A DNA stretch of 35,354 bases from JAKPPT01 sp964630305 (GTDB lineage Bacteria; Spirochaetota; Spirochaetia; Treponematales; UBA12059): assembly GCA_964630305.1 (NCBI GenBank), contig CAZVTR010000027.1:1-35354 (forward strand), read 5' to 3'. The notes below the pieces were generated by a model that did not search any database, had not been told where the DNA came from, and saw only the letters and a program-made list of their open reading frames with translations. The position numbers and the translations under genes are program-made. Shown here piece after piece: positions 10,127 to 18,927 of this stretch (its first letter is position 1; every line of letters begins with the position of its first letter).

Positions 10127-11521
10127 TACTGCACCTCCACATAGAGAATAATATCTTCACGTAAAAATGTTTGAGCTTCTATACCATTGATTCCGCCTTT
10201 AATAATCAACCTATACAAAGCACCTATTCCTGAATTGCTACCACCTCCGATTGGCACAGGCTGNNNNNNNNNNNNNNNNNNNNNNNNNNNNNNNNNNNNN
10301 NNNNNNNNNNNNNNNNNNNNNNNNNNNNNNNNNNNNNNNNNNNNNNNNNNNNNNNNNNNNNNNAGTTAATCTTTTTATCTTATAGGTATCGTTTCCATCT
10401 GGGTTATCATAAACATTTACAGGATTCGTTATCCGATCCTGCAGTCTTGTCAGTTTCATCCATGGTGTGGCGCAGGTAAAATATTCTATATAATCCTGCT
10501 GCATTGGTAGTCCATCTATCGTTGAAACAGTTGATGGGACATAGAGCATCAATTTTGTTTCAGGAGGTATAATGGTTGCAGGAGTAAATAAGAGCCGTTT
10601 AGGATTAATGAGTACAACATTGCCTTCAATTCCAGGGAAAAGCATAATTTTTTTAGCAAGGAGGCTATTGGGGTCAATATCATATGCAAATTCAATAACA
10701 ATGCCATAATTGTAGAGGAATCCAGTTGCCAGGTTAGAATTTTCTAAAAGCTGCAGTGCGCCATCGGCAATTTTTGCAGGAAACGTTTTTACCACCCGCT
10801 GATGTTCCACATTTTCCATTGTTAAGAAATATTGAGTCTGTGGGAGTTCAAGAGGTGCGCCATCAATAGCGCATGCGGTTTTATCCAGCTTCCATGTATA
10901 CCGGACACATGGCGAAAGCAAGGCATTATTTTTTCTTTTAACTACAAGCACGGTATTATCGGTATTCCATTCAAAAATAGCTGGAAATACGGGCTCAATG
11001 ATAAGAGCCCGTTCAACTGCTACAGCATCCATAGGTTCAGAAAAAGTCAATTTTATTACCGTTTCTGGTCTTGTGTTAGTCACGGACCCATTCTGGGGAT
11101 AGAGATCTTTTATATAAGGCGCACGCGTATTTCGTACCGCAAAAAAAGAATAATAGATTGCTGCTTTTGTTTTTCTTCCATCCTGCATGGCAATAGTGCC
11201 CTTTAGTGTAAAGTAGTACTGCTCCGATGGCACCCATGGCTCAGCAGGTTTTATAGTACAGATGTTTCCATCCCAGAAAATATCGATTTCAACGGGTCCT
11301 TTTGTGTTTTCAATTACCAGAGCCTTCTCAACATCAAGATGCACAGGCTCATCGCTGAACATTATAGTAATAGGAGCTGTTCTCGATGGTAACAGAGTAT
11401 GTCCGCTATCAAGACTCGTAGTAATGATTACAGGTCTGAAATCAAAAATACCGCACGAAAATAAAAACGAAAATACAAAACATATTAAAATAATTATTCC
11501 TTTACTTTTTAACCGCAACAT
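10126..11521 (-). CDS. Ig-like (SbsA/Big_5-type) lipoprotein, interrupted by an assembly gap
   Basis: The N-terminus is a lipoprotein signal (ILICFVFSFLFSC). It is followed by at least three Ig-like repeats; the second carries KLTFSEPMDAVAVERALII, close to the core motif of the neighbouring lipoprotein. The gene is cut by 100 N at 10264-10363. Before the gap, 386 codons are complete. After it, the only sensible reading is a frame ending ...GIEAQTFLREDIILYVEVQ and a TAA at 10128-10126 that overlaps the next ATG. That frame is out of register by one with the upstream part, so the true gap length must be a multiple of three, not 100. The start overlaps the end of the membrane fusion protein gene by 20 nt. 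Probably a paralogue of the next gene with a linked role. Exact length unknown. Confidence 0.8.
10264..10363. other. Assembly gap, 100 N
   Basis: Exactly 100 ambiguous bases, the usual placeholder for a gap of unknown size. It sits inside the first Ig-like lipoprotein gene, and the flanking reading frames agree only if the real gap is a multiple of three. Confidence 0.98.
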
Positions 11522-12848
11522 ACTGTCCCTCCTTCCATGTTTCCTGAGGATTCTTTATTACAAAATCACCGCTCTGTAATCCGCTGCTTATCAGTATTCC
11601 ATCTTTTGTAATTTCACTAAACTTTACTTGAATTCTTTTGAGCACTCGCATGCCTTCCTTAGTCTTTTCTCCAGCAACAAAAACATATCCATCCTGTTCT
11701 GATGTTTTAATTACTGAAGATTCACTCAAGGTAATCCGTTTTACTACAAGACCTGTGTATAAGATTGTACGGACAAACATTCCTGGTTTTAGCTTGTTTT
11801 TCGATTGGGTAAGTGCAATTTTTACTGCAAAGGACCCAGTTCGGGAATCTGCAAGCGGTGCAATGATATCGATCCGACCTGGAAGAGTAATCGATACAGA
11901 ATCAATAAATACATCAGCACTCATTCCTGACCGCAAAAGTAAAGCATCTTCCTCAGAAATAGAACTCACAGCATATAGTACATCGATATTAATAATGGTA
12001 ACAATTACATCTCCGGACTTTACTCGTTCGCCTTTTTCCTTTTGACGTGAACCAATAATAGCTTTACATGGACATTGTATGGTTAATTCATCAAAAGCAG
12101 ATTGTGCAGTTTTAAATTCAAGTTTAGCATTAAGAACTGCATGTTCTGCTTGTTGCAAAGCAAGTTCTAATTCTATTGTTAAGAGTTTAACGAGAATTTT
12201 TTTCCGTTCTTGTATTGAACCAGGTACTTCATATCCAGCGTTTTGTATATCGCTATCACGTAAACCAATACTTTTAATTTCATAATCTTTTTTTAGTATT
12301 GCAAGTCTTTCTTCTGCGGATGCTTTCTCATGGCGGGAAGTTTTAATTTCTTCTTCGGACAAACCTCCTGCTGCAAAAAGCTCTTCTTTTATATTATTTT
12401 TTCTTACAATTTCTGCATATTCCTTTTCCGCTTGAATTAATTCCATTCCAGCCTTTTCAAAATTTACGATACGGGCTTCAGCTTCTAATATCCCTAGCCG
12501 TAATCGATTTTGTGCATCTTCTACATGTATTTCTGCCTGGCGTACGTTTTGTGTTGCACGTTCTAGAGCTATTTCTATATATGGATTATGTATTTTTATA
12601 AGAATTGCACCTGCTTGTAATTCTGTTCCTTCTTTCCATGGAAAATATTCAATAATACCTTCTTGAGAAGCAGCAATATCTATTTTTTTATCATATAATA
12701 ATGTGCCAAAACTCTTTATAGTATTATCTATTATAATATCTTTGCATTGCTCCAATTCAACTTCTGGAAAAGACGGGACATTATCTTTATTTTGAACATT
12801 GCACGAAATCAATAAAATAATACAAGGGAGCCAAAATATTTTTTTCAC
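11502..12848 (-). CDS. Periplasmic adaptor (membrane fusion) lipoprotein of the RND pump
   Basis: A 448-residue HlyD/AcrA-family adaptor. It starts with a lipoprotein signal (IILLISCN), so it is anchored to a membrane by lipid. Residues around 60-95 form the first half of the lipoyl-like domain (YFPWKEGTELQAGAILIKI). A long helical hairpin rich in E, K, A and Q runs to about residue 255. The second lipoyl half (CKAIIGSRQKEKGERVKSGDVIVTI) and a beta-barrel (SGMSADVFIDSVSITLPGRIDII) follow, then a membrane-proximal domain. Such proteins link the inner-membrane permease to the outer-membrane channel. The ATG overlaps the stop of the TolC-like gene by 4 nt (ATGA). The 3' end overlaps the next lipoprotein gene by 20 nt. 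Confidence 0.9.
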   Translation of the reverse strand: MKKIFWLPCIILLISCNVQNKDNVPSFPEVELEQCKDIIIDNTIKSFGTLLYDKKIDIAASQEGIIEYFPWKEGTELQAGAILIKIHNPYIEIALERATQNVRQAEIHVEDAQNRLRLGILEAEARIVNFEKAGMELIQAEKEYAEIVRKNNIKEELFAAGGLSEEEIKTSRHEKASAEERLAILKKDYEIKSIGLRDSDIQNAGYEVPGSIQERKKILVKLLTIELELALQQAEHAVLNAKLEFKTAQSAFDELTIQCPCKAIIGSRQKEKGERVKSGDVIVTIINIDVLYAVSSISEEDALLLRSGMSADVFIDSVSITLPGRIDIIAPLADSRTGSFAVKIALTQSKNKLKPGMFVRTILYTGLVVKRITLSESSVIKTSEQDGYVFVAGEKTKEGMRVLKRIQVKFSEITKDGILISSGLQSGDFVIKNPQETWKEGQYVAVKK

Positions 12849-14215
12849 GACTCTTCCTCCTTAAACAAATTTCTTAACGTCCACGGATCAAGAAACGCAG
12901 CGCTTTCCAGGCTTCTTTCTGCATTAATAAGAAGCCCTCGTTGCTGTATTACAGCAATATTTTTTTGTGATACATGCAATGCAGCATTCATAACATCTAA
13001 TCTTGTTGCTGTTCCTATTCGTTTCATTTCCTGTGCAAGTTCTAAATTTTTTACTGCTAGACTATATTCTTTTTCTGCAATCGATAGTTCTTGTTTTGCA
13101 GCAGCATAAAGAAATAATAAATCTTCAAATTTTTCTTTGATATTTCTTTTCTCCTGATCAATATCCAGCAATATTCTTGCTAGTTTTTGCTCATACAGTT
13201 CAGATTGTAAAAATTCTTCCATGTTAGAAAGTGGCACTGCGTCGCTGCGCTGTGAAATCATTTCTGCCGTTTGCGTTGAGTTTCTTCTATATAATACTGA
13301 AGTGTTTCCTTTAAAAATGCTTCCTGAAAAACTAAACGACAACCCAACAGACCAGGAATACTCAGAAAATGGCAAGGTATCGGTACTCGTCTCAAAACTA
13401 GCGACTAGCGAAACACTTGGAAGAAAAGAAAATTTACTCAACATTATTTCTCGCATTAATAGGTCCTGCTGTTTAGCAAGGTACCGTAATTTTGGAGATC
13501 GCATCAGTGATTGCACATAAAGATAGTTTTCTTGTACTGCTAATCCTTTTACTGCATGAGTTATAATATCCTGGATCACAAAATCATTATTAGTATGAAT
13601 AAGACGAGCTAATTTTGAATATTTTACTTTGAGTTCAAGCTCTGACTTTTCTGCATCAATTTTAAGAGCACTAACCTGCAATTGAGCTTTTTTATAATCT
13701 ATTTCTTTTGCAACACCAGCCTGTAATTCAGCTTCAATAAGCTTTAATTGCTCTTCACCAACTGCAAGTGCTTCCTGTTTTACTAGTAGTATTTTGTTTG
13801 CAAGCAAAATATCATAATATAATTTTATAACAGTTTCTTTAACAAGCAATGTTTTCTCAGAAAGTTCATCAAGCAATTGCTCTATTTCTCTTTGTTTTCT
13901 GAGCATTACGAGCAATGTTTTACCACCATCCCATAACGGCTGGGTAAGATTTATATGCAATGTCATTAGTTTTGCATCGATATCTGCTGTTTCTATCTTT
14001 TCATTATTATTAAAACCAACATTGATTTCAGGGAAAAATTGACGTATATCCAGCCCGAGGGCTTTCATGCTTATAGCAGCATTCTTATAACCAGCTTGTA
14101 TATCATATGAATACAGTACAGCCCGCTGAACTGCTTCCTGGATAGTAATTACTGCTGGCTCTGCAATACAGAATAATGATACTGTTAAACAAATAATCAA
14201 TAAAATATATCTCAT
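12845..14215 (-). CDS. TolC-like outer membrane efflux protein
   Basis: A 456-residue outer membrane factor with a cleavable signal peptide (ILLIICLTVSLFCIAEPA). It has two copies of the helical TolC/OEP arrangement. The first begins ITIQEAVQRAVLYSYDIQ, with a long coiled region through about residue 220. The second half contains SVGLSFSFSGSIF and a helical end with LDVMNAALHVSQKNIAVIQ. Length and pattern match the family. TolC trimers form the outer-membrane channel and periplasmic tunnel of tripartite pumps. The start is 5 nt after the stop of the preceding small lipoprotein gene, and the stop overlaps the adaptor start, as expected for parts of one machine. Confidence 0.9.
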   Translation of the reverse strand: MRYILLIICLTVSLFCIAEPAVITIQEAVQRAVLYSYDIQAGYKNAAISMKALGLDIRQFFPEINVGFNNNEKIETADIDAKLMTLHINLTQPLWDGGKTLLVMLRKQREIEQLLDELSEKTLLVKETVIKLYYDILLANKILLVKQEALAVGEEQLKLIEAELQAGVAKEIDYKKAQLQVSALKIDAEKSELELKVKYSKLARLIHTNNDFVIQDIITHAVKGLAVQENYLYVQSLMRSPKLRYLAKQQDLLMREIMLSKFSFLPSVSLVASFETSTDTLPFSEYSWSVGLSFSFSGSIFKGNTSVLYRRNSTQTAEMISQRSDAVPLSNMEEFLQSELYEQKLARILLDIDQEKRNIKEKFEDLLFLYAAAKQELSIAEKEYSLAVKNLELAQEMKRIGTATRLDVMNAALHVSQKNIAVIQQRGLLINAERSLESAAFLDPWTLRNLFKEEES

Positions 14216-14220
14216 AATAG

Positions 14221-14703
14221 TTAATTATTTAAAACTATACTGATTATATTATTCACACATGCTGAAACAAGCGCATTGAGACATTCAGCATGAGCTGCAC
14301 TCAAGATTGAATCAGTCTTTGCAGATATAATTGCGAGTTCTTTTCCTGTTATGTCTTTAATAACCACTTCCATATAGCTAGAAAAATTTACAGACAGATT
14401 TTTCATAAACTCATATTCATAAATGCTTATTTCAAGGTAATAGGTAAAATCGGTTGGGAACAATTCGCGTTTATATACAGCAGTTAGTCCTTTCTTTCTA
14501 AGTAACATTACAAACATTCTTCCTGTTTGTTCTATGAAAGAATCACTTAAGTTTGCTCCGTTAACTTTTACTGTTTGAACACAAAATGTATAGTATCTAT
14601 TAAGCTTTTCCGAACATGTAAAATCTCCTTGTGCCTTTGGCATTCCAGCGCATGCAGCAATTAGACAAATAAGGCTTAGTAGAATACATAACTTTTTTTT
14701 CAT
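14221..14703 (-). CDS. Small lipoprotein of the efflux operon, unknown function
   Basis: A 160-residue protein with a clear lipoprotein signal (LLSLICLIAAC). The mature part is mixed alpha/beta, with strands such as DFTYYLEISIYEYEF and SSYMEVVIKDITG. It resembles in outline the small periplasmic lipoproteins that accompany outer-membrane complexes, but I cannot assign it to a family. Its ATG overlaps the stop of the TPR lipoprotein gene by one nucleotide, and it ends 5 nt before the TolC-like gene. A role in assembling or anchoring the channel is inferred only from position. Confidence 0.78.
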   Translation of the reverse strand: MKKKLCILLSLICLIAACAGMPKAQGDFTCSEKLNRYYTFCVQTVKVNGANLSDSFIEQTGRMFVMLLRKKGLTAVYKRELFPTDFTYYLEISIYEYEFMKNLSVNFSSYMEVVIKDITGKELAIISAKTDSILSAAHAECLNALVSACVNNIISIVLNN

Positions 14704-15365
14704 TATTTACCTCCACGATTTTCTATCCTGGTAATTAGTTCTTTTATAGTATTTTGTATATTCGTATTGCTTTGTGAAAATGCTAATGCCAGTGTTAAAT
14801 CTGCACGAGCGTTTTCAACTTTATTTTGAATCCAAAAAACACGAGCCCGTTCCACCAAAGCATACGCAAGCTCATCGGAATACTGAATGATTCGATTGAG
14901 GTGTTCAATTTGAAGCTCATGCTCTCTTTTATCTTTTGCAATCAATGCAAATAGTGCATGCGCTTCGATATTATCTGGATCATCAGTGAGAACATCAATT
15001 AATATAGAATGAATTTTACTTTCTGTTTTTTCTAAATTTATATCAGCATTGTTTAACCTTTTATAATAGAGGGTCCGTGCATACCATATTTTCCCTTCAA
15101 TTGATGAGGATCGTATAGCTAAAGCCTTTTCAAATGCTTTTTCAGCTGCTATAAGATCACCTTTTATAAAAAACACTTTGCCTTTCAGGATCAAACCAGG
15201 AACAAATCTGCTGGGATTCCGTATATATGCTTCTAGAAGAGGGTCAGTTAAATTGCCTTTTATATATGAATTATAAGCTTTTACATATTGTTCAAAATGG
15301 CTTTGATTGCTATACGAACAGCAAACCAATAAAAATAAACTTAACACGCTGCATAATTTTTTCAT
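14703..15365 (-). CDS. TPR-repeat lipoprotein, first gene of the efflux operon
   Basis: A 220-residue lipoprotein (signal SLFLLVCC, Cys near residue 15-16) made of tetratricopeptide-like helix pairs. One clear repeat is GKVFFIKGDLIAAEKAFEKA with a matching A at the turn; others are NIEAHALFALIAKDKREHEL and AYALVERARVFWIQNKVENA. TPR lipoproteins often serve as scaffolds at the inner face of the outer membrane. The ATG is preceded by AGAGGTTTGT, a plausible ribosome binding site. The 232 bp upstream, to the histidine kinase stop, holds no promoter I find convincing, but it is the only space large enough in the operon and must carry its promoter unless transcription reads through from the kinase gene. 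Confidence 0.85.
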   Translation of the reverse strand: MKKLCSVLSLFLLVCCSYSNQSHFEQYVKAYNSYIKGNLTDPLLEAYIRNPSRFVPGLILKGKVFFIKGDLIAAEKAFEKALAIRSSSIEGKIWYARTLYYKRLNNADINLEKTESKIHSILIDVLTDDPDNIEAHALFALIAKDKREHELQIEHLNRIIQYSDELAYALVERARVFWIQNKVENARADLTLALAFSQSNTNIQNTIKELITRIENRGGK

Positions 15366-15597
15366 ACAAACCTCTCACTATTAGCTATGAAGAGAAATTG
15401 CAATACTAGTATGATTCATTACACAAATGAAGCACAGTGAAACGGGGAAACATACTTACATTTCTCTTTACTTATTTACCTAAGGAATCTCAAAATTGCA
15501 TGCGGGAAAATCTTGAAAAAAATGTCAAGCAGTTTGAATGCACGTCAATAATGTTTTAGCTATCTAACTATAATAATAAACATATTGCATTATAGAT

Positions 15598-18162
15598 TTA
15601 CTCTTCGCGCGGGCCAATAAAACTATGCAAAAAAAACCTGAACACAGAGCCTTTCCCCGGCTCGCTCTCAACTTCTAGAGTCCCTCCATGCATTTCAATA
15701 AAATGCCGGCTAATCGGAAGCCCCAAGCCTGTGCCTCCATTTTTTCTTGCAAGTGTTCCGTCAAGCTGTACGAATTCTTCGAATATTTTTGGTATGTCAT
15801 TTTGAGCTATTCCAATACCAGTATCTTGAACACTGATAAATACCGATGTGTAATCAGCAGAAGGCATTGCTCTAACTACTATCGAACCACTATTAGTAAA
15901 CTTTGCTGCATTAGAAAGCAAATTTAACAGCACCTGACGAATACGCACTTTATCTGCTACCACAAGCGGGAGTTCATAGGGTATTGAAGCGCTCATTTCA
16001 ACCGGTTTATCTCTTACAAGAGAGTTGGAAACTGTAACTGCATCTATAATAATATCACTAAGCTGTAGTATCTCAAAATTCATCTCAAACTTGCCAGATT
16101 CAATTTTAGCAAGATCAAGTACATCATTAATTAAACCTAGCAGATGACGTCCAGAGTCTTCAATACGCTTGATCATATCAAACTGATTTTCTTGAAGCAG
16201 ACACTCTGTCTCCATACTAAGAAGATATGCAAAATTAATAATTGCATTCAACGGAGTTCTCAGTTCATGTGATATATTGGCTAAAAACTGCGATTTTAAT
16301 TTATTTGCTTCTGTTGCTGTTTTAAGTGCATTCTGAATTCCTTCAAATAACTCAGCATTGCGTAATGCAATTGCAGCTTGCCGTGCCGTATTAGCTAGAA
16401 AATCTAGATCTTCCTGAGTATAGGCATTGTAGTCATATGATTGCACAGATAGTGCTCCTAATACAGAATCTCCATAGATTAACGGAGCAAACAACATTGA
16501 CGCAGATGGCCTAATATAGACTTTTTCTTTTTTTCTTTTTTCATTCTCTTCTAACACTTCAGCTTCTGTTCGCAATACTATTAAAGGCTCTCGGCTATTA
16601 ATAACTTTTGAACTCCAATAATATTTTTCAAGCGGACCAGACCCAAAAGAATGATATTCTCCGTTATCATACCAGATTAAAAATGATAAAACATTTGATG
16701 CACTATGATAAACAGAGCCATGAAATGTATCTATTTTCATAATTTTTTTTAATTCTTCACATAGAGATCGCATCAACTTATGCTTATCAAGCTCACTTGA
16801 GATTACAGAACTGATTTCATTGAGAACTGTTAATCGATGAATGTGTTTACACACATCATTATACAGGTGAGCATTTTGTAATGCAACACTTGCTTGACTT
16901 GCAAATGTTTTAACAAGCGGTATATTACTTTCATTAAAATTATATAACTTAAAACTATCAACAGCAAGCATACCATTTATTTCTTTTCCTGCAAACAAAG
17001 GTACTCCAAGCCAGCTCTTTATTTTTTCAGTGCCTGGTATTTGTTGCCATCTCACATCGTCACTGGTATCTGAAATTATTATCGGTAAACCAGTTCGAAT
17101 AATTTCATCAGTAAGCGGTAAATCTTTTATATCAAATACTGATCCAATTATAATCTCTGGCTTCTCAAAACCACGCACTGCTTTTATAACAAATTTATTA
17201 TTTTCTTTAAGAATAATTGATGCAGTATCATAGGTTAATACGGTCCTAAGTGATTCAAGTATTCTTTCTAAAACTTCATCAAGATCAAGTGTAGAAGCAA
17301 TAAGCTGTCCGATTTCTCGCAAAGAATCTGACGTTTTCCAAGCTTCGTTAAGTTCCTTTATTTTTTCTTGCAATTCTTGTGTCCGTTCCTGCACTTTTTG
17401 TTCAAGCGTTTCAATTGCAATCTTTAGCTGATTTGACATGCTGTTAAATGCATGAATCAATTCTGAAAGCTCATCATGACCATGAATTTTGAGATTTTCA
17501 CCAAATTTTCCGCAGGCAATTTCACGAGCAGCTTGTGCTACCGTATGAATAGGAATTGTAACAGCATAGCTTATTCTTAAAGCAAGAAATATACATACCA
17601 AAACAAGTATTATAACAAGAATGAACATGTGAAGATATATTTTTTTAATTATATTTTGAACATAAACATTATTTACATAAAAATCATAACGAATAGTATC
17701 GGTAATTTCTTTTACAACTTGTAGTATCTCCCCGCTCTTTTCATCAAATTGATTAATGTACCATACTGGATTCGTATCAAGCCATTCTGCCTTACGCTCA
17801 GTAAGCAAGCTGGCATATGCTGTTACCTTATATTGCAGCTCATCAATCAAATATGCTCTTACCGGAGCAGATGCAGCTCTTTTCTCTAATGCAATAAATG
17901 TATTGAGAATTGAAATTGCAGCAGACAACCGATTAAATGTTTCTTCTTTTTTATCGAATAAGTATCGATGCACAATCGCATTTGATTCCAAAACTTGCGT
18001 TAAAATATCAAGTGCTAGTTTCTGCTCTTGAATCAAAGTATTGTTTGTTATCTGTGTTAAAGACACTGCTTGACGCAACCTCAAGAGCGAAGCCATTGCG
18101 CCAATTAGAAAAATTAATAAAATTGAGAAAAATCCAAGCATGATACGTGTCTTAATCTTCAT
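15598..18162 (-). CDS. Membrane histidine kinase with HAMP and two GAF domains
   Basis: An 854-residue sensor kinase. TM1 lies at about residues 9-27 and TM2 at 178-198, enclosing a helical periplasmic region of about 150 residues without Cys. HAMP covers about 199-251, then a coiled coil. GAF 1 is about 285-440 and GAF 2 about 455-615. HisKA has the H-box SHELRTPLNA with the phospho-accepting His at 632. The ATPase domain has the N-box LLNLLSNAAKF (Asn 751) and the DTGIGI and GGTGLGLP boxes, ending at the C-terminus with no receiver domain. All catalytic motifs look intact. No response regulator gene is in the window, so its partner must lie elsewhere. It is 232 bp upstream of the efflux operon on the same strand, so control of the pump is possible but unproven. 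Confidence 0.93.
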   Translation of the reverse strand: MKIKTRIMLGFFSILLIFLIGAMASLLRLRQAVSLTQITNNTLIQEQKLALDILTQVLESNAIVHRYLFDKKEETFNRLSAAISILNTFIALEKRAASAPVRAYLIDELQYKVTAYASLLTERKAEWLDTNPVWYINQFDEKSGEILQVVKEITDTIRYDFYVNNVYVQNIIKKIYLHMFILVIILVLVCIFLALRISYAVTIPIHTVAQAAREIACGKFGENLKIHGHDELSELIHAFNSMSNQLKIAIETLEQKVQERTQELQEKIKELNEAWKTSDSLREIGQLIASTLDLDEVLERILESLRTVLTYDTASIILKENNKFVIKAVRGFEKPEIIIGSVFDIKDLPLTDEIIRTGLPIIISDTSDDVRWQQIPGTEKIKSWLGVPLFAGKEINGMLAVDSFKLYNFNESNIPLVKTFASQASVALQNAHLYNDVCKHIHRLTVLNEISSVISSELDKHKLMRSLCEELKKIMKIDTFHGSVYHSASNVLSFLIWYDNGEYHSFGSGPLEKYYWSSKVINSREPLIVLRTEAEVLEENEKRKKEKVYIRPSASMLFAPLIYGDSVLGALSVQSYDYNAYTQEDLDFLANTARQAAIALRNAELFEGIQNALKTATEANKLKSQFLANISHELRTPLNAIINFAYLLSMETECLLQENQFDMIKRIEDSGRHLLGLINDVLDLAKIESGKFEMNFEILQLSDIIIDAVTVSNSLVRDKPVEMSASIPYELPLVVADKVRIRQVLLNLLSNAAKFTNSGSIVVRAMPSADYTSVFISVQDTGIGIAQNDIPKIFEEFVQLDGTLARKNGGTGLGLPISRHFIEMHGGTLEVESEPGKGSVFRFFLHSFIGPREE

Positions 18163-18378
18163 ATACAGCCTGTCTTCTCTGACTTTATTCTATCCGAGCA
18201 ACTTTCTGGATAAGCAATCGATTTAAACATCTATATAGATATAGTTTTGTGTATAGAATCGGAAAAGTCAAATAACATGAGATTTGATTATATAAAGTAT
18301 GTAATTAGAAAGACTCTGTAATTTTTACTTTCAGAATAAACTAAAAGCTATTTAATCGATACTCTAAAACAAAGGATA

Positions 18379-18915
18379 TCAAGGCTGAATAGGTAGCTCA
18401 ATATTGTATAATGAATATTCCTTCCATTCATGCTGCAATAAAAATTCATTCAATTTCAGAGGGTCAATAACAGCACTCACCGTGTCACGTGTAGCCAGAC
18501 ACCAATGAGAAGGAGTGTTTATCTTCCATGAAGTTCCATAATACCAGCCCTGAGAAAGTTCTGCTGCTGTTATAGTCTCTTGTGTTATTTCCTTTATGAC
18601 ATTGTCAACGGGAACATACCCTGCACTATCCCAAAGATTTATCTTCTGCTTAAATCTAAACCCCTGCCCGCCGGCATAGATAGTAACAAACACATACGGA
18701 ATGAGCTTTGTTTTATAGTAGAGGCTAAATGTCCGTCCTTCAGAACGTGTTCCTGGATTGTTAAGTACTATTTTAGTAGTCCATCCATACTGATATGGTT
18801 TTGTCATTTCAGTATCACTGTTTGCAATTTGATTGCTAACTTTGCCCGCACAGCTGAACAACAACATAAAACAAACATTTAAATAAAATAATTTAAAAAG
18901 CATTTCTTTTTTCAT
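18379..18915 (-). CDS. Lipoprotein of unknown function
   Basis: A 178-residue protein with a lipoprotein signal (LNVCFMLLFSCAG). The ATG follows AAAGGACATTAATA, a good ribosome binding site. The mature region has many aromatic residues and alternating strands (TFSLYYKTKLIPYVFVTIYAG), suggesting a beta-rich fold. I recognise no family. It begins 12 nt after the GH57 stop and is the last gene of the run pcnB - DUF4912 - GH57 - lipoprotein. Confidence 0.8.
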   Translation of the reverse strand: MKKEMLFKLFYLNVCFMLLFSCAGKVSNQIANSDTEMTKPYQYGWTTKIVLNNPGTRSEGRTFSLYYKTKLIPYVFVTIYAGGQGFRFKQKINLWDSAGYVPVDNVIKEITQETITAAELSQGWYYGTSWKINTPSHWCLATRDTVSAVIDPLKLNEFLLQHEWKEYSLYNIELPIQP

Positions 18916-18927
18916 TATTAATGTCCT

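Noticed and set aside
18229..18240. ATCTATATAGAT palindrome upstream of the histidine kinase gene
   Set aside because: Short and A/T-rich; expected often by chance in this composition, with no promoter aligned to it.
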